Assembly: GCA_048173955.1 (NCBI GenBank)
Contig: DBEYOB010000191.1
Location: forward strand, 1-40,768
Source of the DNA: CAZUFB01 sp048173955
GTDB taxonomy: Bacteria; Actinomycetota; Coriobacteriia; Coriobacteriales; UMGS124
DNA length: 40,768 bases
Reading direction: 5' to 3'
The notes under the pieces were generated by a model. It was given only the letters and a program-made list of their open reading frames with translations, was not told the DNA's origin and ran no database searches. Below, one piece after another: positions 17,647-25,126 of the stretch; positions within the stretch are counted from its first letter, which is position 1, and every line of letters begins with the position of its first letter. The position numbers and the translations under genes were made by a program.

Positions 17647-17979
17647 CTAGACCGTTCGCGCGTCCTTGACGTACAGGCCCACGTACACCTGCTCATAGGT
17701 GGCGGCCGACGGATTGACCTGCTGCACGCACAGCTCGAGGATGTCGGCATGACCGTAGAACGCCAATAGGGCGGGCAGCTCGTTTTCGGAGCGCGGGACA
17801 AACCCAAGCTTGACGGAACCACGGTAGATTGCAAGGGCGTTGGGGTCGTGCGGGTTGTCGGGCTCGGGAACCAGCGTCAGCCTCTCGCTGGGCTTGAGAT
17901 CGGCAAGCACTGTGGCACCGTACCAATACTGAAATCCCGCGATATAGAACGATGCAATGTGGCGCGACGGCTCGTACAT
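17647..17979 (-). CDS. HIRAN-domain protein
   Basis: The product is 110 residues and consists almost entirely of a HIRAN domain: FYIAGFQYWYGATVL, then LTLVPEPDNPHDPNALAIY, then KLGFVPRSEN. The NPHDPNA stretch is the family signature. HIRAN domains bind DNA ends or stalled-fork DNA in helicases; single-domain bacterial forms have no established function. An AGGAAGGGGATC site precedes the ATG at 17979, and a long in-frame extension upstream is not coding-like. It is cytosolic. It is divergent from the ATPase/winged-helix regulator gene. Confidence 0.8.
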   Translation of the reverse strand: MYEPSRHIASFYIAGFQYWYGATVLADLKPSERLTLVPEPDNPHDPNALAIYRGSVKLGFVPRSENELPALLAFYGHADILELCVQQVNPSAATYEQVYVGLYVKDARTV

Positions 17980-18250
17980 GAGATCCCCTTCCTGTTGGCA
18001 ACGCCCCCGATGACCTGCGGTTCTGGCGCCTTCGCCTGTGTGAGGCGAATCGCCCGCGCTTGCCAAACGAGGACTTCGACCGATGTTGCCGTCAGGATAC
18101 CAGGGACCCCGGATGGAAACGATGCACCGGTGCTGGCAAACGTCCAACGCGAGATGACATGCAACCGATTGGTGGCGCTTGCGGCCATAACCCCACCGAA
18201 CGAAACCGTGCCCCTGGGGAGCCCCTGACCTTGCCGCAAATAACTTAATC

Positions 18251-18285
18251 ACTTACTTGCACTAGCATGAGCAAGTGAGTATGAT
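18251..18285 (+). promoter_or_regulatory. Promoter with overlapping inverted repeat
   Basis: TTGCAC (18257-18262) and TATGAT (18280-18285) are separated by 17 nt, a near-ideal sigma-70-type promoter. ACTTACTTGC and GCAAGTGAGT (18251-18260, 18271-18280) form an inverted repeat with 9 of 10 matches that covers the -35 box and spacer, so a repressor bound there would block RNA polymerase. The downstream gene encodes a possible regulator. Confidence 0.6.
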
Positions 18286-18348
18286 AGAACAAACGTACGA
18301 GTTTTACGACAAGCGTTTCGGGGCAGGCGGAGAAACGGGGGTCAAAAC

Positions 18349-19503
18349 ATGGCGGGCAGAAACGGACCGGCGCACCACCGGGAGCGCTACGATTGTCGGC
18401 TTGTGGCCGAGGCCGTCCTCGGGGACCTGGATACCCAGCTGACCGCGGGCTACCTTGTGCGAATCCGCGAGGCCGCGCCCCGCGTCTTCGGTCAGCTGTC
18501 CGACGAAGAGGCGCTGCTGCGCTCCCGCGTGCTCGGCCTCGACGAGGAGACCGCCCGCCCGACACTCGGCGGACTCATGGCGTTGGGCGTCTACCCGCAG
18601 CAGTTCTTCCCGCGGCTCGGAATCTCCCTTGCGGTGTTCGCCGCGACAGACCGGCAAGCTCCCGAGGACGGCAGCGAACATCCGGTCAACCTGAAGTCGA
18701 TCGTGGGCCCCATCCCCGTCATGGTGTCGGAGGCGCTTGCGGAGATACGGTCGGCCTGCCTGGCCGACATGCGGGACTATCCCGACGATGCCGTGCGGGA
18801 GGCCCTGGTCAATGCACTCGTGCATCGCGACTATTCCCCGGAGGGATGCGGTTTTGCGGTTCAGGTGAACCTGTATCCCGACCGCCTCGAGATTATCAAC
18901 CCGGGAGGGCTGTGCGACGGGGTGAGCGTCGAGCAGCTCGGCCGCTTCGGCGTTTCGGCGACGCGCAACGAACACCTTGCCGCCATCCTCGAGTCGACCC
19001 CCTACGCCGCCGAGGACATCGAGAGCGGCTACGTCACCGAGAACAAGGGAACCGGGTACGGGAAGATCCTGCAGGCCCTTGCGCAGGCGGACATGCCTCC
19101 CCCGGTCGTGCGGGACGACGGCTCGTCGTTCTGTCTGACGCTCTACAAGCGGGGTCTGAGGCTCGACTGCGAGATGGCCCGTGTCGCCGCCGCCCCACCC
19201 GCACGGGAAGCGGCAGCGGCGGCTGCCCTGGACTTTGCCGAGGAGGCGTCGCACTGCCGTCCGCCAATCAGGGGCGGACGGGTCGAAAGCGGCACCATGA
19301 CGGTCGAACTCGACAACGACCAGCAGTGGATTATCGAATGGCTCAGCATCAAGGGCGCGTCGAAGGCGTCGGCGATTGCCGAAGGGCTCGGCGCATCGCG
19401 GGCGACCACGGTGCGCAAGCTCAACGCGCTGTGCGAGAAGGGCCTGGTCAGGCGCAACGGCAGGGCGCGAAGCCCCGAGCTCACCTACAGCCTGACGGGA
19501 TAA
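18349..19503 (+). CDS. HATPase-type ATP-binding winged-helix regulator
   Basis: The 384-residue protein resembles the ATP-binding, RecG-like/AlbA-type regulator family. The GHKL ATPase part is visible at about residues 140-260: the Asn-containing helix REALVNALVHRDYS, then LEIINPGGL, then NKGTGYGKIL. The C-terminus (about 325-384) is a winged helix (WIIEWLSIKGASKASAIAEGLG, RATTVRKLNALCEKGLV). Full-length relatives begin with an AlbA_2 domain of about 120 residues, which is absent here: the protein starts at the linker (RYDCRLVAEAVLG) that normally follows it. A strong promoter lies about 60 nt upstream, so the short form may be genuine rather than a fragment. The ribosome site (GGGGG) is weak. 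Targets are unknown. Confidence 0.7.
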   Translation: MAGRNGPAHHRERYDCRLVAEAVLGDLDTQLTAGYLVRIREAAPRVFGQLSDEEALLRSRVLGLDEETARPTLGGLMALGVYPQQFFPRLGISLAVFAATDRQAPEDGSEHPVNLKSIVGPIPVMVSEALAEIRSACLADMRDYPDDAVREALVNALVHRDYSPEGCGFAVQVNLYPDRLEIINPGGLCDGVSVEQLGRFGVSATRNEHLAAILESTPYAAEDIESGYVTENKGTGYGKILQALAQADMPPPVVRDDGSSFCLTLYKRGLRLDCEMARVAAAPPAREAAAAAALDFAEEASHCRPPIRGGRVESGTMTVELDNDQQWIIEWLSIKGASKASAIAEGLGASRATTVRKLNALCEKGLVRRNGRARSPELTYSLTG

Positions 19504-19532
19504 GGAGCCCCAGGTTTCATGCCCGGGCGCGA

Positions 19533-21155
19533 TTAGCTCACATTCAGGTAGCTCAGGCTCCACGCGCTCCACGGCAGGAAGTCGAGGTCCGCGGCATAGG
19601 ATTCGCGCGCCGACGCCGCCATCTCGGCGTAGTCGGGATCCGCCTGCGCCAGCGCATCGAGCGCGGGCAACGCGTCGGGCGAGCTCAGCATAAGGTACCC
19701 AACGTCGATCTGCTCGATACGGCCGGACAGGTACCCGTCGACGTTGCAACGCGCGACCACGGCGTTGACGTTCATGAGCGCGAACCCGAGCCAGAGCACG
19801 ATACCGGCCGTCAACACGGCCTGGAAGCAGCGGGCCTGAGGGCGCGCGGCCCGCACGCACGCCGCCACGAGGCACACCGCCACGAACGCGATGGCAAACA
19901 GCGCCAGCACGCGGGAGAAGGACAGGCCGTAGCGCTCCACATAAAGCGCCAGCCGCCAAATCGCCGACACCAGCATGACGGCGGTCGAGACGCCGATGAC
20001 AACCGCAAGGACGCGCACCGGCCGGTTCCGCTGCGTTCGGCTCCCGCCCAGTTCGAACAGCCCGAAAACTGTCGTCAAGTTGAGGACCGCCGCAGCACAC
20101 AGCTCGAAGAATCCCGACCGGGCGTACGACGCATAACCCCCGTGCAGTGCCATCGCGTCCGCCTGGGAACCAAACAAGTACGAGAACTGCACGCCGACGA
20201 ACAGGAGGCACGCCATCGCGAGCATCCCCAGAGCCACCGCAGCCGTCGATGCGCCCAGGCGCGCGGGCCGCTCCGCCGCCAGCTGCCCCTGCAGACGGCC
20301 AAGCACCGCATCCCCCTCCTGATGGGAGACCGCATGGAGCAGAGAGAACAGCATCGGGGCGATGAGGGCAACGCGCACGACGCGCCACACGCCCTCGGAA
20401 ATCGAAACCGTGCCATCAAAACCGAACAGCGCGAGCGCAGACGAGACCAGGTCCGCGAACCGCTCGTCCGCCGACGAGAGCAGTGCGACCGACTCGAGCA
20501 GCAGCACCGCACCTATGGCGACTCCCAGCATGGCCGATCGCACCGCCAAAGCCGAGCCGTCACCGGGGCGCCCCGCCGCAAACACCATGCGCCAGGTCTT
20601 CGCCCAGCTGCGCACCAGCGATCGGGCAAAGAAGCCGACCGCCGCAACGACGCCGCGCGGCCGGCACCACACGGATGCGGGCACAGTCGCCACCGCGCCC
20701 TCGGCCGCGCCCGCGGAGCCCGCGCCATGCCCCGAACTGTCGTCCGCGGCGCCGGCCAGCAGCAGAAACGCCACGCTGCCGACGACGAAGAACACGAGCG
20801 CGTCGAGCAACCACAGCCCGGCATCGACGTACAGCGCCGGCACGACAGCGCACATGACAACCGCTGCCATGAGCCAGGGAAGCGCCGGCACGCGGCGCAG
20901 CGCGGCCTTGGTCCGAACCGCCCCCAAGCACGCGACGGCGCTCCCCATGAACAGCGCCACGAACACGACGACCCCCACACCGGGAGGCGCGAGGACCACG
21001 TCGCCCGGCGCCACAGCGTCCAAGCCGAACACGCACCAGAACAGCACGGCCAAAACGACCGCTGCCGCCAGGGCAAACGCATCGCGTCCCGCAAACGAGC
21101 CGCACGAACCCAGGGGCGCCGCCACGGGCGTCCCGCAACCGTCGGTATGCTCCAT
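19533..21155 (-). CDS. Multi-pass membrane protein, DUF4173/DUF4153-like
   Basis: The product has 540 residues and about 12 hydrophobic segments spread along most of its length. The C-terminal part carries motifs of the DUF4173/4153 family: YARSGFFELCAAAVLNL, RYGLSFSRVLAL, and the family-typical NVDGYLSGRIEQIDVGYL before a hydrophilic tail of about 60 residues. The function of this family is unknown. AGGAG precedes the ATG. It is the last gene of a three-gene operon after the DUF2975-like and XRE genes, with 52 nt between it and the XRE gene. It is convergent with the regulator gene to its left. Confidence 0.75.
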   Translation of the reverse strand: MEHTDGCGTPVAAPLGSCGSFAGRDAFALAAAVVLAVLFWCVFGLDAVAPGDVVLAPPGVGVVVFVALFMGSAVACLGAVRTKAALRRVPALPWLMAAVVMCAVVPALYVDAGLWLLDALVFFVVGSVAFLLLAGAADDSSGHGAGSAGAAEGAVATVPASVWCRPRGVVAAVGFFARSLVRSWAKTWRMVFAAGRPGDGSALAVRSAMLGVAIGAVLLLESVALLSSADERFADLVSSALALFGFDGTVSISEGVWRVVRVALIAPMLFSLLHAVSHQEGDAVLGRLQGQLAAERPARLGASTAAVALGMLAMACLLFVGVQFSYLFGSQADAMALHGGYASYARSGFFELCAAAVLNLTTVFGLFELGGSRTQRNRPVRVLAVVIGVSTAVMLVSAIWRLALYVERYGLSFSRVLALFAIAFVAVCLVAACVRAARPQARCFQAVLTAGIVLWLGFALMNVNAVVARCNVDGYLSGRIEQIDVGYLMLSSPDALPALDALAQADPDYAEMAASARESYAADLDFLPWSAWSLSYLNVS

Positions 21156-21207
21156 GTCGGGAGCTCCTCTCTCGATTCTCTTGAGCCAATGCTAAAAAGA
21201 GCGCAGT

Positions 21208-21438
21208 CTACCCTATGTCGGGGCCGCCCCCCTCATCGCGGTATTCCAGCAAGTCGCCCGGCTGACAGCCGAGCTCGCGGCAGATGGCCGCCAGCGTGGT
21301 GAACCGCACCGCCTTCGCCTTACCCGTCTTGAGAATGGACAGGTTCGCCATGGTGACGCCCACGCGCTCGCTCAACTCGGTCAAGGTCATCTTGCGCTTC
21401 GCGAGCATGACGTCGAGGTTGACGATGATCTCTCCCAT
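21208..21438 (-). CDS. Small XRE-family HTH regulator
   Basis: The 76-residue protein is a single helix-turn-helix domain (MLAKRKMTLTELSERVGVT, then NLSILKTGKAKAVRFTTL, then ICRELGCQPGDLLEY), of the YozG type often paired with DUF2975 membrane proteins. It begins 6 nt after the upstream gene's stop, so the two are translationally linked. It probably regulates its own operon. Cytosolic. Confidence 0.9.
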   Translation of the reverse strand: MGEIIVNLDVMLAKRKMTLTELSERVGVTMANLSILKTGKAKAVRFTTLAAICRELGCQPGDLLEYRDEGGGPDIG

Positions 21439-21444
21439 GGCTCG

Positions 21445-21903
21445 CTACACCACCAAATCGTTCTCGTCTTTGATCCGGGTGGCCTCGGCCGTAAGGTGCG
21501 ACAGCGCGATGGCGACCACCGCCAGCCCCACGGCAAAGACGAGCAGCACGATGGGAATCGCAATGCACCCGAGGCTCTGGGGCTGCGCATGCAGGGCATA
21601 TGCAACCGTGACAACCGCCCACAGCAGCACGTCGACCGCCGCCAGATACCCCATCGCGCGCAGCCGCACCGCGTTGCGTGCGGTGAACGACGATCCGCGC
21701 CCGATGTCGGCAAAGACCGACCAGGCAACGCACCCCACGGCGAACAGGGGGAGCATGCCAACCGCAAACGACCAGACGAAGCCGGTCGGAGCCAGACCGC
21801 TCCTCTCGAGGTGAGGCACGATGCCGACGGCAGCGGCGACGCATATCGTCAGGCACAGTATGTCGATCGCCCTGAGGACATAGGACATTTCGCGCTGGTG
21901 CAT
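21445..21903 (-). CDS. DUF2975-like membrane protein
   Basis: The 152-residue product has four membrane segments (about 10-30, 45-62, 85-105, 115-140) and a short charged C-terminus (TAEATRIKDENDLVV) that is typical of DUF2975 proteins. The domain usually occurs next to a small XRE regulator, as here, and may control it; the mechanism is unknown. GGGAGCGGGG precedes the ATG at 21903. First gene of the operon ending at 19533. Confidence 0.8.
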   Translation of the reverse strand: MHQREMSYVLRAIDILCLTICVAAAVGIVPHLERSGLAPTGFVWSFAVGMLPLFAVGCVAWSVFADIGRGSSFTARNAVRLRAMGYLAAVDVLLWAVVTVAYALHAQPQSLGCIAIPIVLLVFAVGLAVVAIALSHLTAEATRIKDENDLVV

Positions 21904-22044
21904 AGACCCCGCTCCCTTCGACCGCCGCCCCGCGTCAGGGGCGCATCGCGTTGGGCAGAGCGCCCTATCGGTTCGCCGTGCAGTGCCCGGCTTGGCCAAG
22001 CTTGGCTCCAGCATAGCAGGGTTCATATCGTTTTACTAGATGTA

Positions 22045-22063
22045 TTTATTGTTTTTCAATAAA
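22045..22063. promoter_or_regulatory. AT-rich inverted repeat in a divergent promoter region
   Basis: TTTATTG-TTTTT-CAATAAA lies between the DUF2975 gene and the LysR gene, which are divergent. The arms extend to 9 of 10 matches with flanking bases. The place suits an operator for either regulator. Confidence 0.4.
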
Positions 22064-22224
22064 CACTGGATCCATCATCCGCCGCCTCTGCAATGACGGT
22101 GGTTTGCATTGCCCACCCTTGCACGGCTCTTACGCGGCCCTCTCCTGAAAAAACTTGCCCGTCAAGCTGTCCCTTGCGTCGGCATTGGGGCACAATGGAG
22201 AACGTAACTCTCGGAAGGGGGCCC

Positions 22225-23151
22225 ATGGCGGCAGAGAGCGAACTCGAAATCCACCAGATCCGCTATTTCGTCGAGACGGCAAAAACCGGCAGCATGTCGC
22301 AGGCGGCCAAAAACCTCTACGTCTCGCAGCAGGCGCTTTCAAAAGGCGTCGCCAACCTCGAAGAGGCTTTGGGGGCCGAGCTGTTCGTGCGCACCAAAAG
22401 CGGCGTCAGCCTCACGGCGTTCGGGCAGTTTTTCCTGTCCCGCGCAAAGCTCGTGCTTTCCAGCGTCGAGTTCGCCGGCAACAGCCTGCGCGACTTTTCG
22501 ACCGGCACGCGGCGCACCATCGCACTCGGCATGCCGTCGGAATGCACCACGGACTTCGGCGGCACGCTGAGCCCGACGAAGCTCTACGCCCTGCAACAGA
22601 CAAGCCCGAACGTCACGTTCGAGTTCGTCGAGCTGAGGATTGCCGAGATTCAAAAACGGCTCGACAACGGCACGCTGCAGTTCGGCATCTCCGACGAATA
22701 CGACGAGAAGCGCTACGACAACGTCCTGCTGGACGTGTTTCCCATGACCGTGCTGGTGAGCAAGAACAACCCGCTCGCAAATAAACCGTATGTCTCCCTT
22801 GCGGACCTTGCGGGGGGACGCCTCGCAATACCCGCCGGCGGAGAGGACCTGATCCGGCGGCTCGAACGCCTCGATCAGGAAAGCAACGTCGAGCTCAGGA
22901 CGCTGCCCATGCACGTCAACCCGGTCGACGGCGCGGAGCTCATCGTGGACGACGACGTCTTTGCAATCCGTCCCGAGCAGCACGCGCGCAGGACCACCTC
23001 GCTCGACTGCGTCGCACTGGTACCGCTGGCCGACCGTAACGGCAACCAGACGAGCGTGTCCCTGCGTTTAATCTGGCGCAAAACGCTCAAGCTCGGATCC
23101 GCCGAGCACGACCTCATCGACTATATCGTCGAGCTGTACCAAAATCGGTAG
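22225..23151 (+). CDS. LysR-family transcriptional regulator
   Basis: The product has 308 residues. The winged helix is at about 6-66 (IHQIRYFVETAKTGSMSQAAKN, then SQQALSKGVANLEEALGAELF). The effector domain follows, with the typical FGISDEYDE and GGRLAIPAGGE loops. The start at 22225 has GGAAGGGGG; an ATG at 22195 is in frame but weaker. Its neighbours are the DUF2975 operon (divergent) and the FNT channel (convergent), so its regulon is not clear from context. Confidence 0.88.
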   Translation: MAAESELEIHQIRYFVETAKTGSMSQAAKNLYVSQQALSKGVANLEEALGAELFVRTKSGVSLTAFGQFFLSRAKLVLSSVEFAGNSLRDFSTGTRRTIALGMPSECTTDFGGTLSPTKLYALQQTSPNVTFEFVELRIAEIQKRLDNGTLQFGISDEYDEKRYDNVLLDVFPMTVLVSKNNPLANKPYVSLADLAGGRLAIPAGGEDLIRRLERLDQESNVELRTLPMHVNPVDGAELIVDDDVFAIRPEQHARRTTSLDCVALVPLADRNGNQTSVSLRLIWRKTLKLGSAEHDLIDYIVELYQNR

Positions 23152-23199
23152 CAACTCCGATAAAGAGCCCGCGGGACACTGCCCTTCTCGCCGCACGGC

Positions 23200-24060
23200 C
23201 TACTTCGCCGCGGCGTCCTGCCCCTTCTTGTGGTACGCCAGCCAGTAGCCCACGCCCACCAGCACCGCGCCGCCGATGATGTTCCCGATCGTCGCAAAGA
23301 CCAGGTTGTAGGCCATGCCGCCCACCGTCAGCGCGTCGACGTTGGCCACGCCCGCGCCGAAGCCGGCCGCCTTGCACGCCAGGCCCATCGACAGGAAGAA
23401 CATGTTGGCCACACAGTGCTCGAAGCCCATGGCGACGAACGCCGCGATGGGCAGCAGGATGCCGACGACCTTGTCGACCACGGTGTGCGCGCCGAAGCCG
23501 ATCCACACGGCGAGGCACACGAACACGTTGCACAGGATCGCCTTGAACAAAAGGGTCACCCAGTCGAGCGCAACCTTGCCCGCGGCAAGGCTCACGAACG
23601 AGTCGCCCACCGCACCGGCGTTCATGCCCTGCAGGTTGCTCATGTAGAGCATGAACGCGGCGAGCAGGCCGCCGGCCAGGTTGCCCAGCCACACGACGAC
23701 CCAGTTCTTGAGTATCGCACCCCAGGAGATCTTGCCGCTCAGCTTGGCACAGACCATGAGGGCGTTGCCGGTGAACAGCTCGGCGCCGCAGCACAGCACC
23801 AGCTCGAGGCCCAGGCAGAACAACAGGCCGCCCAGCACGCGCTGCACGCCGAACGGCAGGGTGGCGTCGCCCAGGAACATGCCGAAGAACGCGCCGCCGA
23901 ACGCGATGAACATGCCGGCAAACACGGCGAGCACGAACATCCGAGAGACCGGGGTCGCCACCTTGCCGAGCGCGACCGCCTCCGCCTTGGCCTCGATCGC
24001 CGCGGGGGCCAGGGCGTCCGGGGACATCGCGGCGACCTGCTTGTCGGACAGTTCGTTCAT
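23200..24060 (-). CDS. Formate/nitrite transporter family channel
   Basis: The 286-residue membrane protein has the six-helix FNT fold: PVSRMFVLAVFAGMFIAFGGAFF, LGLELVLCCGAELFTGNALM, LKNWVVVWLGNLAGGLLAAF, and VANMFFLSMG with the pore histidine expected in the preceding EHCVANM. FNT pentamers pass formate, nitrite or hydrosulfide. Placed beside a secreted cytochrome/molybdopterin pair, it could move formate or an inorganic anion related to that enzyme, but it is separated from that pair by a terminator and 250 nt. AAGGAG precedes the ATG. Which anion it carries cannot be decided from the sequence. Confidence 0.88.
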   Translation of the reverse strand: MNELSDKQVAAMSPDALAPAAIEAKAEAVALGKVATPVSRMFVLAVFAGMFIAFGGAFFGMFLGDATLPFGVQRVLGGLLFCLGLELVLCCGAELFTGNALMVCAKLSGKISWGAILKNWVVVWLGNLAGGLLAAFMLYMSNLQGMNAGAVGDSFVSLAAGKVALDWVTLLFKAILCNVFVCLAVWIGFGAHTVVDKVVGILLPIAAFVAMGFEHCVANMFFLSMGLACKAAGFGAGVANVDALTVGGMAYNLVFATIGNIIGGAVLVGVGYWLAYHKKGQDAAAK

Positions 24061-24229
24061 AGAGCGCTCTCCTTTGCGGTTCCTCTCGCGCATTCAGGCA
24101 TGCATTCAAGCGCTGTTCAGGGTCGCTCAATCTCGCCTCCCTGCAAACCCGGAAGGGCAAACATCCATACAACGAGCGGCAAAAGGGCAGGCAGACGGCA
24201 TGATGCGACCGGCAGGCGGAAAACAGTGC

Positions 24230-24259
24230 GGCCGCGGCACCCAAAAGGATGCCGCGGCC
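24230..24259 (-). terminator. Terminator between the molybdopterin-like gene and the FNT gene
   Basis: A perfect 10-bp GC stem (GGCCGCGGCA and complement) with a 10-nt loop is followed by GCACTGTTTTCC on the minus strand. Confidence 0.7.
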
Positions 24260-24313
24260 GGCGTCGCTTGCTGGCAGGGCCGTCGGGCCGCCAGACCATC
24301 AGATGGCCCCCGC

Positions 24314-25108
24314 CTACCCCAGCTGCGAGGCGGTGATGCCGACGTTGGGGCTGTTGGGGTACTCCATGCCCTCGCCGGGCGCGGGCGGGACCTCGGCCTC
24401 CTCGGTCACGCGCACCTCGACGATGTCGCGCACGAAGTAGTTGGCACTCGCACCCGCCAGCCACAGCTGGTTGTTGCCGCCCACGGAGGCGGACAGGTCC
24501 TCGCCGTTGACCTCGTACGAGATCACGCCGTGGTGCGCGACGACGTAGGACAGCGGCATGGCGATCTCGGTGCCGTCGGACGAGACGAACGTGACGGTGT
24601 TGACGCCCGCCTGCGCCAGGGCGCGGTCGAGCAGGTAGGTCACCGGGATGCCCTTGACGTCGGCCGTGACGATGGCGCGGCCGTCCGCCGGGTTGCCGCC
24701 GCAGGTGCAGGTCATGGTCTGCTGCACGCTGTCCTCGCCGGCCAGCTCGTCGACCGTCGCGGTGAACTCGTTGTCGACGTCACCGGTCACACTCAGCTTC
24801 CACTCGAGCGGGTTGACCTCGGCGAAGTCGGTCGTGGCGCTGCACAGCGTCGCCGTCGCCGGGCGGAACGTCGAGGCGATCGTCGTGTTGGGGGTGATGG
24901 TGGTCTGGTCAAATGCGAACGTGCCCTCGGCGGCGTTCGCCTTGACGAGCAGCGAGCTCGTCATGTTCTCGACGGTCGCGAGCACGGCGTCGTTGGCGGT
25001 CTCGACCGTCTGGGGCGCGTCGGCGAGGGCGGCTCCGGAGGCGGCGACGGACAGGGCCAACGATGCGGCCATGCCGCCGGCCACGAGGTTCTTCTTGTAA
25101 TCCTTCAT
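24314..25108 (-). CDS. Secreted molybdopterin-oxidoreductase-fold protein without hemes
   Basis: The product has 264 residues with an N-terminal export signal ending near ALADAP (about residue 31). There is no twin-arginine motif (KK instead), so it probably leaves by the Sec route. Residues 100-240 resemble the sulfite-oxidase-type molybdopterin domain: EWKLSVTG, a Cys-containing TCTCGGN at 134-138, where the metal-ligand Cys of the family would lie, and FVRDIVEVRV near the end. It contains no CxxCH. It starts 18 nt after the stop of the cytochrome-fusion gene and is clearly in its operon. Because molybdenum enzymes usually need Tat, this protein may be a cofactor-free partner. Confidence 0.7.
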   Translation of the reverse strand: MKDYKKNLVAGGMAASLALSVAASGAALADAPQTVETANDAVLATVENMTSSLLVKANAAEGTFAFDQTTITPNTTIASTFRPATATLCSATTDFAEVNPLEWKLSVTGDVDNEFTATVDELAGEDSVQQTMTCTCGGNPADGRAIVTADVKGIPVTYLLDRALAQAGVNTVTFVSSDGTEIAMPLSYVVAHHGVISYEVNGEDLSASVGGNNQLWLAGASANYFVRDIVEVRVTEEAEVPPAPGEGMEYPNSPNVGITASQLG

Positions 25109-25126
25109 GATGTTCGTCTCCTTCCC

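Noticed and set aside
18393..21302. A 969-codon open frame on the plus strand
   Set aside because: It runs across two well-supported genes in other frames, is extremely Arg/Gly/His-rich and has no recognisable domain.
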